Assembly: GCF_000024405.1 (NCBI RefSeq)
Contig: NC_013517.1
Coordinates: 496,001-560,000 of the forward strand
Direction: 5' to 3'
Length of the DNA: 64,000 nt
Source: Sebaldella termitidis ATCC 33386
GTDB taxonomy: Bacteria; Fusobacteriota; Fusobacteriia; Fusobacteriales; Leptotrichiaceae
This document shows, one piece after another, positions 26,614 to 36,366 of the stretch. The notes beneath the pieces were generated by a model. That model was not told the origin of the DNA. It worked only from the letters and a program-made list of their open reading frames with translations, and searched no databases. The translations under genes were made by a program, and so were the position numbers. Numbering within the stretch: the stretch's first letter is position 1; each line of letters begins with the position of its first letter.

Positions 26614-27085
26614 TAAAAAAATCTTAAATTTAAGAAAAATAGAATATGAAGTTATATATAGAAAAGTATATAATCTTATTATAAAAAATGAAGGGAAATT
26701 GAATTAAGCAGTGACAATAGCAGGGTTAAATAAATTTTTGAGAATTTATTATACCAGAGTATTGGAAGTATACCAATAAAGTTAAAGAAAATTAGCATGT
26801 AAAAAGGCCGGATTTATACTGGTCGGTTTTTTATTGTTGTTTTTTCGAATAAAAGAATATGTCCGTGAGGGCATTTTTTGATATCATTTCTTCCATAAAG
26901 TCCTGCTTTTAATAAAAAAATAACATTTAAAATAACTTATGAAAAGAATTTTTCCTTAACTTGATAGGTATGTGGTATTGTCCCTATTTTGGATTTCAAT
27001 TTGTCAACAAAATATGATATAATAGATTTTATATTTAAAAATTTTTTTAAAATAATTGGAAATAATAAAAAGAGGAGTAATTTTA
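26614..27085. other. Intergenic: IS91-type debris and autotransporter promoter
   Basis: 26805-26835 resembles the terminal hairpin of the IS91-type element, and near 26857-26880 the minus strand reads CPHGHIF, similar to the CPHRHV segment of copy A, so these look like further fragments of that family. TGATATAAT at about 27015-27024 is an extended -10 box for the autotransporter gene. Confidence 0.4.
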
Positions 27086-30000
27086 ATGAAAAACAAGAAA
27101 TTGTTATTTGCTTTGGCATTAAATGCTTTTTCAACATCGATTGTAAATGCAAATGATCAGGCAGTAAAGAAATATAATATATTGTATAATAACATGGTAA
27201 AAAATATAGATTTAGAAAAAACAAATGAAAGTAACTATGGCTTAATTGAAAAAGTTTTAAACCAAAGAAATAAAGAACTGAAAGATTTATATCTACAAAA
27301 TGACTATATTGTAAAACCTGAATATCTGGAATGGCAGATTTTCTTTACTGGTTTCTATAATTATGCCGATAGAGGCGGAAATCAAAAAAATATTTTTAAT
27401 AAAACAGCAGCTGACGCTAAAACGGTAGATTTAGGAATGGTAATTCCTATAAAAGGAATTAAAAGAAATGATCTGATTTTAAATATAACCTCTGTGAATG
27501 AACCTATAGTGAATGTAAACTTAAATCCGATAAAAGCACCGGAAATGACAGCACCTGAAGTTGTATATACAGAAATCGATTTTCCAAATATTCCTATTAT
27601 TGGATCTATACCCTTAAATCAACAAAATTCACTTAATGCCATAAAATTTGGAGAACGTAAAAGTGAAGTAAAATATAATGTTTTGGGGAGCAGTATTTTT
27701 AATAATCTAAATGTTGATTCTACTAATGGAACATCATTATTACTTGATGAGAATACCCGTGATATTTTAATAACCGGAGAAATGTTATATTCAAACGGAA
27801 CTGTTGCAGGTACAAGTGCTTATACATATAATCATACAGGATATCCAGATGGATTTTCAGTGAATAATATAGGAAATGGCGGGAATTTTGAAATAAAAGG
27901 AAACTGGGATATGTCGGTAGTTGATGGTATGGTTTATCAGTTTGGAGTAGGATTCCTGTCTTATATGCCATATTTTTCAAATGTAGACAGTAAAGTCTTA
28001 TTTTCTGGTAATTTGGAATTAACAGCAAAATCTACGAGTCCAAGTTATTTTTCACGATCTATAGTGGGATTAAGTCTTGATCTGTCAAATCAAAACCTAG
28101 ATCCTTCAACAAAAGCAGTTTTAGAAAATAGCGGGAAAATAATTTTGAGAAGTGGAAATTCAGTAACTAAAAATATTATTGCAATGCAGCTTATAGGAGG
28201 TTCAAGTACATCTACACAGGCTGGAGAATTAATTAACTCAGGAAATATTATAATAGAGACTAGAACAGATCTAATTGGAGATGCTGGAGGAGTGGGAATC
28301 CTTGTATCTGTGGAACCAGTAACAAAACCTGTATTGGTAAAATCAGGTAATATATTGGTAAATGGGAAGGGTAATACCGGAGTTTTATTAGGGCAGGAAA
28401 ATTTTCAAACTGATTATGTTAATTCAAATATAACAATAGATGGTTCAAATGGAAAGATAATTTTGGAAGGTGAGAGAAATTCAGGATTAAATGCAAAGAG
28501 AGCTGTAACTTCAACAGGGAACTCTTTATTAGATAATGTAAAAAATATGAATATACTTATAAACGGCTTAAACACTCCTGCTATAGTAAGACATACAGAG
28601 AATCCAATTGAGATGACAATGGATATGAAATTAAATGATTCAATTATACAGTCTGTGGAATTTGGAGAAAATTCAGTCAAAAGTTCCTTAGTACAAGTTG
28701 GTTCTAACAGCAGTTACAGTTTTGGTAACGTTATACTGGAAAGCAGCCTTGCTAATTCTATAATTCCTATTAATGCAGGCAGACAGAATATAATAGCAGC
28801 AGGATCAAGCAGTTCTATAATAATTAATTATATGCCCATAACCATAAATTCAGGTGCAAAGGCTATGATAGGAATAGCCAGCGAGGGAACTATTGAAAAT
28901 TATGCAGATATAGTCAATAATTCATCAGTGTATGAAGAAAATAACTATAAATATGGGTCAGTGGGGCTCGCTTTAACCAAATATTACAGCGGATCATCAG
29001 CTTTAAATAAGGGAAATATAGATATGAACGGAGATTATGCTACAGGTATATATAATCTTGGAAAGATGTTTTCTTCAGATAGCGATCATATAGTTATAAA
29101 CGGGAAAAATAGTACAGCAGTATATGCAGGAACTTCGCATCCTAATTATTATTCTCAAACAGTTATAAATGCTGATAAAATAGTAGTTAATGGAGATAAA
29201 AGTACTCTGTTTTTTTCAAACGGAGGAAATATTGAGATAGGAACTCATACTTTGGGACAGGCAATGGAATTAACAGCAGCAGGAAAAGATACATTTGCTT
29301 TTTTTATTAATAAGTATTACAACCTATTTGGGAAATTTAGTTTGAACAGTGATGTAAACTTAAGCTTGAAAGATGGGGCAATAGGATTTTATTATAAAGG
29401 AGCAGGTGCATCAAATATAGTTGATATACCTTTATATTTAAGTACCATAGTAGATACTGCAAATGGTAAATTATCTATAAATTCAGATGACAAAAGTTAT
29501 AATATTGCTATAGAAAATTCCGGAATTAAATTAAGTGATCTTGCAAATATATCAGGATCTGGAATAGAATTTAACGGTTCAAAAAAAGCTAAACTGCTTA
29601 AGTCAAAATTAGTTTTGGATATAGATTCAAATATAGATAAAAACAATACAACAGGGGATAAAACATACAGAGATTTAGAAATAGGAAAATCAGGAGTGAG
29701 TATTCTTGAAGGAATTACACTTAGCGGAACAGAGAATGATTTGATAGGAATAGGACAGAGTTATAATTACAATGATCCTGTTAATAGTTATATCAGCAGT
29801 GAAAATGCCGGGATAATAGACTTATCAGGAAATAACTCTATAGGAATGTACAGTAAACGTTCACAGCTCACAAATGCAGGAAAAATAAGTGCAATCGGGG
29901 ATAAGAGTACAGGAATGTATATTAAATCAGGAACTGTAACAAATGATGGTGAAATAATTATAGGAGATAGTGGTGTAGGTATATATGGGGAAACTTATCT

Positions 30001-33000
30001 GGAGCCAAGTGATAATCCGTCTAATAGTAGTTCATCAATAAATATAAATAATACAGGAAAAATAACAGCAACTGCCGGTAACAAGGCAATAGGAATATAT
30101 GGTAATCAAAATGCAGTGGCAGGTACAAATTCATCCGGGAATATTTCTTTATTCACAGGGACTGAAATAGATATGAGTTCTTCAAAAGGAGGAGTAGGGA
30201 TATACTCCAACGGTATATCAATATCAGGTTTAGGTAATACTAAAATAACAGTTGGCGAAAATGGAACAGGTCTTTATATAAAAGATTCAAACGCAAATTT
30301 TGTTGATCTGGATTTAAATTTAACGGGAGACAATTCAGTTGGTGTGTATACTGACGGAAGTGCTTCTTTCGGAGGAACAGGTAATATAAATATAGATGGT
30401 AAAGGGATAGTAGTATTTAATGTAGCAGGGAGCGGGACTTTTAATGAGAACTTTACTGTAAATTCTACAGAAGAATCGCAGTATATACTACAAAATATAA
30501 AAGATAAAATTTTATATTATAATTCTACTGCTAATCTTGGAGGAGGAGGAACATTTGTATCAGGAGTTAACTCAGCAGTATTATTGGGAGAAGATTCAAT
30601 TTTGAACTCAGAAAACTCTAATCTAGTGGGTATAGCTTTAACAGGAGGTTATGTAAATGGTCTCCCTGTAAATATAAACGGAGAAATTTTGGAACATGAA
30701 GCTACAAATAAAGGTAAGATAAACTTTGGAGATAATTCAGTAGGAATATATGTTATAAATGGAGCAAGCGGTAAAAATACCGGTGAAATATCTTTAGGGA
30801 AAAGCTCTGTGGGCTTATATGGCAGCGGCAATGGAACAAATATTGATAATGCTGGAAAAATATATATAGGTGAAAATTCAGTTGGTTTATATAATAAAGA
30901 TGGAAACAGTATTTCAAATTCCGGAAGTATTGAAAGTATAGATTTAAGAGTAATAGGCTTATATTTAGATGGAAACAGCAATTCTATAGGTGTAAATACA
31001 GGGGAAATAAAATTACTGGGAGATAAATCAATTGGTATATACATCTCTGAAAATGGTACTAAAACGATTAACAATACAAACCGTATTGAAATAGGAAGTT
31101 CAAATTTAGCAGAAGATCCAAGCATAGGGATATTTAATAATAATATTAATGGAACTGTAAATAATTCATCAGATATAATATCAGGTAAAAATTCTATAAA
31201 TATCTATAATAAAGGTGGTCAGATAAACCATCTCTTAGGAAATATAGAGGTTGGAGAAAAAGGAACAGGGATTTATACAAGCTCCGGCAGTGTGAAATTA
31301 ACAAGCGGGACTTTGAATCTAAATGGCATAGCAGCTGTAGGGGTTTATGGAACTAATAATGCAATCATAGATATTAACGCAAAGATAAATGTAAGTCAAG
31401 AAAGTTATGGAATGGTCTTAATTGGAGAATCAGATCTTACAAATAGAGATGTTTCAACACTTGCAGACAAGGGAGTTTTATTATATTCAGACGGTAATGT
31501 AAATGTTAAAAATGAATATGGTGCAAATATTAATGTGGCAGGTTCGAACTCTATAGGATTCTATATGAAAAATGGCGGAACTCTTGTAAATAAAGCAGAA
31601 ATTATTGGAAATTCAGGGATAGGAAATATAGGAATATATAATAAGTCAGGGAATATAGATAATAGTGGTAACATAAAAATAGGGAATTCCCTTATAATTG
31701 ATCCCCAAAATCCATTTGTCAATGAATATGCAGTAGGTATTTATGGTGATGGTGTAAAGAATATAAAGAATACAGGTAATATAGAGGTTGGAGCTAATGC
31801 AGTAGGGTTTTATATCACAGGAAATTTAAATGAAGCATTGAATACAGGGAATATAAGTTCAGACTCAGAAAAAGCCATTGGAATTTATTCTGAACAAGGA
31901 GCAGTAAGAAATACAGGTAATATAACATTATCAGGAGATGGAAGTATAGGAATTGCAGCAGCAAGAAATAGTAAAATTTCAAATTCAGGGACAATAACTA
32001 TGAATGGTAATGAAAATATAGGGATTTATGCACATTCAAACTCACAAATAATAAATGAAAGTACGGGAAAAATTTATATAAATGGTAATGACAGTATTGG
32101 AGTTCAGTTATCAGGCGGATCAGTACTGGAAAATTATGGATTAATAGAAGTTACTGCCGGGACAATTGGTTCAATGCAAATAGTAACCGGAGATCCAGCA
32201 TATACTCCGCCTAGTATAATAAATGCGGGAGTTATAAAAGTAGATGAGAAATTTGAGTTGGATGGCTTGAATTTAATAATAAAACCTGATCCAGAAAGTT
32301 TTAGAGCACCTACAATGGAAGAATTAATAAAAAATGAATATGCATTAGAAGATATAAATGCTGGTTTTCTATTAAGCAATAAAGTAAACATAGCAGCCCC
32401 AAGTTTTGATTTTGGTAATAATACCGTAGGAATTGATCCTTTATTTACTCAGGGAACTAATGCAAGAGTGTATAAATTTGAAAATGTATTTGATCCTACC
32501 ACTCCTGAAGGCGGACCAAATACAGGTAAAGTAGCTGTCAAAAGCGGTTCTTTAACATTTGATGCAATACCTGTAACGAATGATAAAGGAAAAATAGATA
32601 TTTGGATGGAGAAAATAAACTATAATGAGTTTACTCAAGGGTCTTGGCAAAATGAGTTTGCAGGAAATATAGAAGGAAATTATTTGAATGCAACAGGTGA
32701 TGCACTAAAATTGTATGACAGGCTAGATTTAATAACTGAAAAAAATGAATTATATAAGAGATTCGATCAGCTGGCAGGAAGTGTTTATGCAAATATAAAT
32801 CAAAGAGAAAGCGATATAGCAGGAGTATTTGAAAATTCACTGTATTTATTACAAGATTCAAAGAATAACACAAAAGAGAATGTCAAGATAAATGTAATAA
32901 CAGGTCAGGGAAAAATGAAAGACGATACAGCAGGAGTGACAGGTTATGATTTTGGTACAGTTGGAGTATTAGCTTTAAGAGAAGTCGAAAGAACGTACAA

Positions 33001-33715
33001 ACATACATTTGGATATTCATTAGGATATCTGCACACAAGTTTTGAAATGGATGATAATAACAACAGTGAGGAATGGGTAGATACGATTCAGTTAGGAGTA
33101 CATAATAAGTATACAGTAAGTGGCTGGATACTGAGAAATGACTTAACAGGAAGGGCAAGTATCCATAATATAGATAGAAATATAGACTGGGCAGATGGCA
33201 GATCAGAAATGAATGGATTTTATGAGACATATAGCATAACAAGTGATAATAAGCTGGGTAAGGAAGTATTGGGTGGAAAGAACGTAAGTATAACACCTTA
33301 TGCAGGACTAAAAGCAATGTATGTAACAAGACCTTCATTTGAAGAAAAAGGATTAGAAAAATTACAAGTAGAAGGAAATGATGCCTGGAGTGTAAAACCA
33401 AAAGTAGGATTTGAATTTAAGGCATCAACAAATGAAAGTAAAAATGGCTGGAAATTAAAAGGAGCTTTAGATATAACCTATGAATATGAATTAGCTAATT
33501 TAAATACTCAAGAGAAAGCAAGATTGGTATCACTAGAAGATGGATATCACAACTTAGCGAAGCCAGAAGAAGAAAATGGAAGATTAAGAACAAAAGTAGT
33601 AATAGGAACAGAAATAGAGGACAGATATGGAATATTCTTAACAGGAGAATATTCTATAGGAGAACATAGCCAAGATGATTATAGAGCAGGAGTTACTCTA
33701 AAAGCTGTGTTTTAA
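27086..33715 (+). CDS. Giant type V autotransporter adhesin
   Basis: 2209 residues from ATG 27086 (AGAGGAG upstream; the 30-bp longer frame has no ribosome site and would spoil the signal peptide). Signal peptide 1-22 (KKLLFALALNAFSTSIVNA). An N-terminal region (~23-150) of the autotransporter-associated type is followed by a ~1700-residue passenger of irregular beta-helix repeats with core (N/K)(T/S)G.I..G..S(V/I)G(I/L)Y. The last ~280 residues form the outer-membrane barrel (GVLALREVERTYKHTFGYSLGY..) ending with Phe (GVTLKAVF), as needed for BAM insertion. It is likely a surface adhesin or biofilm factor. Nearly cysteine-free. A terminator lies 60 bp downstream. Confidence 0.92.
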   Translation: MKNKKLLFALALNAFSTSIVNANDQAVKKYNILYNNMVKNIDLEKTNESNYGLIEKVLNQRNKELKDLYLQNDYIVKPEYLEWQIFFTGFYNYADRGGNQKNIFNKTAADAKTVDLGMVIPIKGIKRNDLILNITSVNEPIVNVNLNPIKAPEMTAPEVVYTEIDFPNIPIIGSIPLNQQNSLNAIKFGERKSEVKYNVLGSSIFNNLNVDSTNGTSLLLDENTRDILITGEMLYSNGTVAGTSAYTYNHTGYPDGFSVNNIGNGGNFEIKGNWDMSVVDGMVYQFGVGFLSYMPYFSNVDSKVLFSGNLELTAKSTSPSYFSRSIVGLSLDLSNQNLDPSTKAVLENSGKIILRSGNSVTKNIIAMQLIGGSSTSTQAGELINSGNIIIETRTDLIGDAGGVGILVSVEPVTKPVLVKSGNILVNGKGNTGVLLGQENFQTDYVNSNITIDGSNGKIILEGERNSGLNAKRAVTSTGNSLLDNVKNMNILINGLNTPAIVRHTENPIEMTMDMKLNDSIIQSVEFGENSVKSSLVQVGSNSSYSFGNVILESSLANSIIPINAGRQNIIAAGSSSSIIINYMPITINSGAKAMIGIASEGTIENYADIVNNSSVYEENNYKYGSVGLALTKYYSGSSALNKGNIDMNGDYATGIYNLGKMFSSDSDHIVINGKNSTAVYAGTSHPNYYSQTVINADKIVVNGDKSTLFFSNGGNIEIGTHTLGQAMELTAAGKDTFAFFINKYYNLFGKFSLNSDVNLSLKDGAIGFYYKGAGASNIVDIPLYLSTIVDTANGKLSINSDDKSYNIAIENSGIKLSDLANISGSGIEFNGSKKAKLLKSKLVLDIDSNIDKNNTTGDKTYRDLEIGKSGVSILEGITLSGTENDLIGIGQSYNYNDPVNSYISSENAGIIDLSGNNSIGMYSKRSQLTNAGKISAIGDKSTGMYIKSGTVTNDGEIIIGDSGVGIYGETYLEPSDNPSNSSSSININNTGKITATAGNKAIGIYGNQNAVAGTNSSGNISLFTGTEIDMSSSKGGVGIYSNGISISGLGNTKITVGENGTGLYIKDSNANFVDLDLNLTGDNSVGVYTDGSASFGGTGNINIDGKGIVVFNVAGSGTFNENFTVNSTEESQYILQNIKDKILYYNSTANLGGGGTFVSGVNSAVLLGEDSILNSENSNLVGIALTGGYVNGLPVNINGEILEHEATNKGKINFGDNSVGIYVINGASGKNTGEISLGKSSVGLYGSGNGTNIDNAGKIYIGENSVGLYNKDGNSISNSGSIESIDLRVIGLYLDGNSNSIGVNTGEIKLLGDKSIGIYISENGTKTINNTNRIEIGSSNLAEDPSIGIFNNNINGTVNNSSDIISGKNSINIYNKGGQINHLLGNIEVGEKGTGIYTSSGSVKLTSGTLNLNGIAAVGVYGTNNAIIDINAKINVSQESYGMVLIGESDLTNRDVSTLADKGVLLYSDGNVNVKNEYGANINVAGSNSIGFYMKNGGTLVNKAEIIGNSGIGNIGIYNKSGNIDNSGNIKIGNSLIIDPQNPFVNEYAVGIYGDGVKNIKNTGNIEVGANAVGFYITGNLNEALNTGNISSDSEKAIGIYSEQGAVRNTGNITLSGDGSIGIAAARNSKISNSGTITMNGNENIGIYAHSNSQIINESTGKIYINGNDSIGVQLSGGSVLENYGLIEVTAGTIGSMQIVTGDPAYTPPSIINAGVIKVDEKFELDGLNLIIKPDPESFRAPTMEELIKNEYALEDINAGFLLSNKVNIAAPSFDFGNNTVGIDPLFTQGTNARVYKFENVFDPTTPEGGPNTGKVAVKSGSLTFDAIPVTNDKGKIDIWMEKINYNEFTQGSWQNEFAGNIEGNYLNATGDALKLYDRLDLITEKNELYKRFDQLAGSVYANINQRESDIAGVFENSLYLLQDSKNNTKENVKINVITGQGKMKDDTAGVTGYDFGTVGVLALREVERTYKHTFGYSLGYLHTSFEMDDNNNSEEWVDTIQLGVHNKYTVSGWILRNDLTGRASIHNIDRNIDWADGRSEMNGFYETYSITSDNKLGKEVLGGKNVSITPYAGLKAMYVTRPSFEEKGLEKLQVEGNDAWSVKPKVGFEFKASTNESKNGWKLKGALDITYEYELANLNTQEKARLVSLEDGYHNLAKPEEENGRLRTKVVIGTEIEDRYGIFLTGEYSIGEHSQDDYRAGVTLKAVF

Positions 33716-34077
33716 AAAAATTAATTTATTGAGTAAAAAAGAATAGAGGCATGTTTATTTTAATAGTAAGTATAAAAGAGCTGTATTCAAAAATAATTTT
33801 GATATAGCTCTTTTTCTATTTAGGGATAGCTCCATAATCCCAAAACACTAAACTGGACAGAAAAAATAAATTAGTCTAAAACGGAAAAAGTAAGGAAGAT
33901 ACAGTAAAAGAATATAATATTTATGTATTAGTAATAGGTAGATGGCTGAGTTAATATAACATCAGCGGAGAGAATATTAAAGAATAAAAACATGCTTAAA
34001 GCATCATAGATACTAACATATTTTTTTCAGTTTATATCTGGTAACAGCTTATTTAGCTGATGTTAAGATATAAAAAG
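33716..34077. other. Intergenic: terminator and IS-end relic
   Basis: Holds the autotransporter terminator and, at 33845-33890, an IS-end-like sequence (CACTAAACTGGACAG..AATAAATTAG) whose inverted relatives lie at 20330-20380 and 36235-36290. No gene is seen. Confidence 0.45.
33775..33815 (+). terminator. Terminator of the autotransporter gene
   Basis: AAAGAGCT..TCAAAA pairs with TTTTGA..AGCTCTTT, followed by T. It belongs to a recurring family: 45599-45640 has the same arms (GAGCTGTATC/GATACAGCTC). Confidence 0.8.
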
Positions 34078-34126
34078 TTGACATTTATTTAATTCTAGTG
34101 TATTATTTAACTAATACACTAGAATT
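34078..34126 (+). promoter_or_regulatory. Promoter with embedded 15-bp palindromic operator
   Basis: TTGACA (34078-34083), 17-nt spacer, TATTAT (34101-34106). A perfect inverted repeat, AATTCTAGTGTATTA / TAATACACTAGAATT with a 6-nt centre (34091-34126), covers the -10. TAGTGTATTA..TAATACACTA is the kind of site used by YtrA-type GntR repressors, and a GntR fragment follows directly. Confidence 0.75.
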
Positions 34127-34312
34127 AATTGAAGAATTGAATATATTTTACTAAAAAAAGGTGTGGGAACTTTGTCACTGGAAATGAGAAAAAATAAGCA
34201 GCCTATCTAAATTTGCAACGGAAAAAATAGTAATTTACTTTATTCAGCAAATGAAGAGAATAAGATTTGATATAAAAAAATATTAGATTTATAAAAGAAA
34301 GAAGTGATTAAC
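34127..34312 (+). pseudogene. GntR-family repressor relic
   Basis: Near 34160-34195 one frame reads KGVGTLSLE and the adjacent frame NFVTGNEKK. Joined at a frameshift they give GVGT-FVTGNE, the wing of GntR winged-helix regulators (RGVGTFVTENE). Little else of the protein survives. Its operator and promoter remain intact upstream. Confidence 0.5.
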
Positions 34313-34369
34313 ATGGAATTACCCGTTTATTATAAAAATATTGCCGGAGATGAGGAGGGGGTGAAATGA
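34313..34369 (+). pseudogene. Short ORF, probable tail of a deleted ABC ATPase
   Basis: ATG 34313 encodes MELPVYYKNIAGDEEGVK, stopping at TGA one base before the permease start. In GntR-ATPase-permease operons an ATPase gene occupies this place, and the ending Y.KI.G.EE.. resembles ATPase C-termini. The simplest reading is a deletion that removed most of the repressor and ATPase. Confidence 0.4.
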
Positions 34370-35044
34370 ATGAATAAACTGATTCGTTTTTATTTAGGTG
34401 AAGTAAGAAATTTTATAGAATTATTTATTGGTTTTCATATATTAAATAATATACTGGAAATATTGTTAAAAGGTCAGGGGCTAACATCTGTCTGGAGTAT
34501 GATATTACCTTTGATCATTCTTATTTATCTGATAAAGTTTAATTTATCTGATACCGGAAAAGAAACATTTACTTTCGTCTCTATGACAGATAATTCACCA
34601 ACAAAAATTTTACTGTCAAAATTAATAGTCAGTTATGTATTTGTTCTTATGCTAAGTGCAGTAAATTGTATTTTTATTATAATACATAATATATATCAAT
34701 ATGAAAGTTCATGGAAAAGTATATTAATGCTTCCGGCATGGAGTATATTTGTGACAACTATGGCAATATGTTATATTTCTTATTTTATAATATGGATAAA
34801 GTCTTTTTCCATAAATAAGATATCAAGAAAAATAATAGTAATAAGTGCAGTAGTTATATGGCTTGTTATAAATGCAACAGTAAGAAATCATGTATTTCTT
34901 TTTTCAATAGATGCTGTTCATGGCAGCAGATATTTTGGCGGCAGTACAATGACAGTATGGTCAATACTATGGCATCTGACATGGTGCACAATATTTTTTC
35001 TGGTAACAGCATATCTGCAGAAAAAAAAAATAAATCAAATATAA
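34370..35044 (+). CDS. ABC-2-type transporter permease without its ATPase
   Basis: 224 residues with six membrane helices (FIGFHILNNILEILL, SMILPLIILIYLIKF, LIVSYVFVLMLSAVNCIFII, MLPAWSIFVTTMAICYISYFIIW, IVISAVVIWLVINATV, ILWHLTWCTIFFLVTAYL). GAGGGGGTGA precedes ATG 34370. The 6-TM layout and its place behind a GntR-type operator point to the membrane subunit of a YtrA-type ABC exporter. No ATPase gene is adjacent, so it may be non-functional or use an ATPase encoded elsewhere. Confidence 0.6.
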   Translation: MNKLIRFYLGEVRNFIELFIGFHILNNILEILLKGQGLTSVWSMILPLIILIYLIKFNLSDTGKETFTFVSMTDNSPTKILLSKLIVSYVFVLMLSAVNCIFIIIHNIYQYESSWKSILMLPAWSIFVTTMAICYISYFIIWIKSFSINKISRKIIVISAVVIWLVINATVRNHVFLFSIDAVHGSRYFGGSTMTVWSILWHLTWCTIFFLVTAYLQKKKINQI

Positions 35045-35262
35045 AAAGGAGAAAAATCATCATAAACGGCAACTAGAAACAGATTTCTTTTGTTTAATCT
35101 GTTGTATTAAACATACATAAAACAAAAAATATATTATATTTAAGGAGATGTATCTGGACAAAGTGACGGAATGCTTGCAAAAATGGAAATAAAGTAAGAA
35201 TTTCTCCTTATACAGCAGTATTTCATAATTTTACATTCTAATATAATAAAGGGGTTTAGAAG
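35045..35262. other. Short coding relic between the permease and TraX-like genes
   Basis: After an AAGGAG at ~35142 the DNA reads SGQSDGMLAKMEIK and then a stop. It is too short to classify. An AAAGGGG ribosome site precedes the TraX-like gene. Confidence 0.3.
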
Positions 35263-35877
35263 ATGAGTTCTTTTTCGTTAAAGATTATAGCAATAATCGC
35301 TATGACATTAGATCATTGGAATATAATTTTGGGTGGTTCTATTTATATGAGAATACTGGGCAGATTAGCATTCCCAATATTTTCTTTTTTAATAGGCGAA
35401 GGTTATAGACACACTAGAAATAAAAAAAATTATTTTTTAAAAATATTTTTTTATTCTGTTTTATTGCAAATACCGGTATTTTTGTTTTATTCATCAAATG
35501 AAGATTTGAATATATTTTTTACATTAGCAACAGGAATTTTATTTATATCTATATTGGAAAATAACAAAATGAATAAGCTGACAAAATTTTTATTAGTATT
35601 ATTTTTAGTTATAGGATCAGAATATTTTAAATTTGATTACGGAGCTTACGGAGTTTTATCAATTGTAATTTTTTATAATTTTAGAGAAAGGAAACAGAAA
35701 ATTTTTTGGTTATTCCTCTTTATAAATATTGTGTATATATATCTAGACAGAGTATTTCTAATTCAAATATTCTCATTGTTCTCTTTATTTTTAATTTTCA
35801 AATATAACGGGAAAGAGGGAATAAAAAATTCTTTTATTTCTATTATCCAGCTCATATATTGCTGTTATATTTATTAA
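35263..35877 (+). CDS. TraX-like membrane acyltransferase, C-terminus frameshifted
   Basis: 204 residues, about eight membrane helices. The N-terminus SLKIIAIIAMTLDHWNIIL.. and GRLAFPIFSFLIGEGYRHT is characteristic of the TraX family (AM..DH; R.A.P.F..L..G), named for F-pilin N-acetylation but widespread in chromosomes of unknown role. After GKEGIKN the annotated frame ends as SFISIIQLIYCCYIY; shifting by one base in the A6 run at 35823-35828 gives FFYFYYPAHILLLYLL and a stop at 35894, the expected TraX ending (YYP.H). So either the gene is frameshifted or the run is one base short in this assembly. Confidence 0.75.
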   Translation: MSSFSLKIIAIIAMTLDHWNIILGGSIYMRILGRLAFPIFSFLIGEGYRHTRNKKNYFLKIFFYSVLLQIPVFLFYSSNEDLNIFFTLATGILFISILENNKMNKLTKFLLVLFLVIGSEYFKFDYGAYGVLSIVIFYNFRERKQKIFWLFLFINIVYIYLDRVFLIQIFSLFSLFLIFKYNGKEGIKNSFISIIQLIYCCYIY

Positions 35878-35894
35878 GTAATTTAATCTTTTAA

Positions 35895-36366
35895 ATGATA
35901 AGTTTATTACTATAGTCAGGTTATGCAGGAATTGTACATTTAAACGAATATATTACCAAAATGAACCTAGAATGCTAGATTATCTATTCTCTGTCAATTT
36001 TTATTGGTATTATAAAATAGCAGCAAAAATCTTAGGAAAAAATAGAAGAATTAATATATGATTGCAAAAAAAATTCACTATAACAGAATAATCAGATATT
36101 CTAAAAAAGTTTAATTTTTTTTATTTTTAATAAATTAATATATTGGTAGATATTTTTTTACTTTTAATATGATTAGTGTGTAATTTCTTCTCTTCCTTTT
36201 CTTAGCTGTCCAACTTCTCTCCTTCTCTTTTATTCTAATTATTTTAACCTAACTTATTTTTCTATCCAGTTTAGTGTAGTCCGTTCACTATTATAGAGTA
36301 CTAAAAAAGCATCCAAAAACAGATGCTTAAATTGTATATAGATTTTATAGTATTGTTTTATATAGA
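35895..36366. other. Intergenic with IS-end relic
   Basis: 36235-36290 (CTAACTTATTTTTCTATCCAG..) is an inverted relative of the IS end at 33845-33890. Upstream are AT-rich relic sequences without a usable frame. The terminator at 36303-36330 closes the leftward sulfur operon. Confidence 0.4.
36303..36330 (-). terminator. Terminator of the sulfur operon
   Basis: Minus strand AAGCATC, 8-nt loop, GATGCTT and then six T, 37 bp past the stop of the last gene. Confidence 0.85.

Noticed and set aside
27056-27085. Ten-codon upstream extension of the autotransporter
   Set aside because: It would place charged residues before the signal peptide and removes the well-spaced AGAGGAG site.
29800-32200. 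Regular short repeats that could suggest a CRISPR array or satellite
   Set aside because: They are degenerate protein-level repeats (G..S.GIY) of the passenger beta-helix; no exact direct repeats with uniform spacers are present.
27723-33401. Long open frames on the minus strand within the autotransporter gene (e.g. 32883-33401, 30649-31125)
   Set aside because: They are opposite a clearly coding, repeat-rich gene, lack ribosome sites and have biased low-complexity translations.
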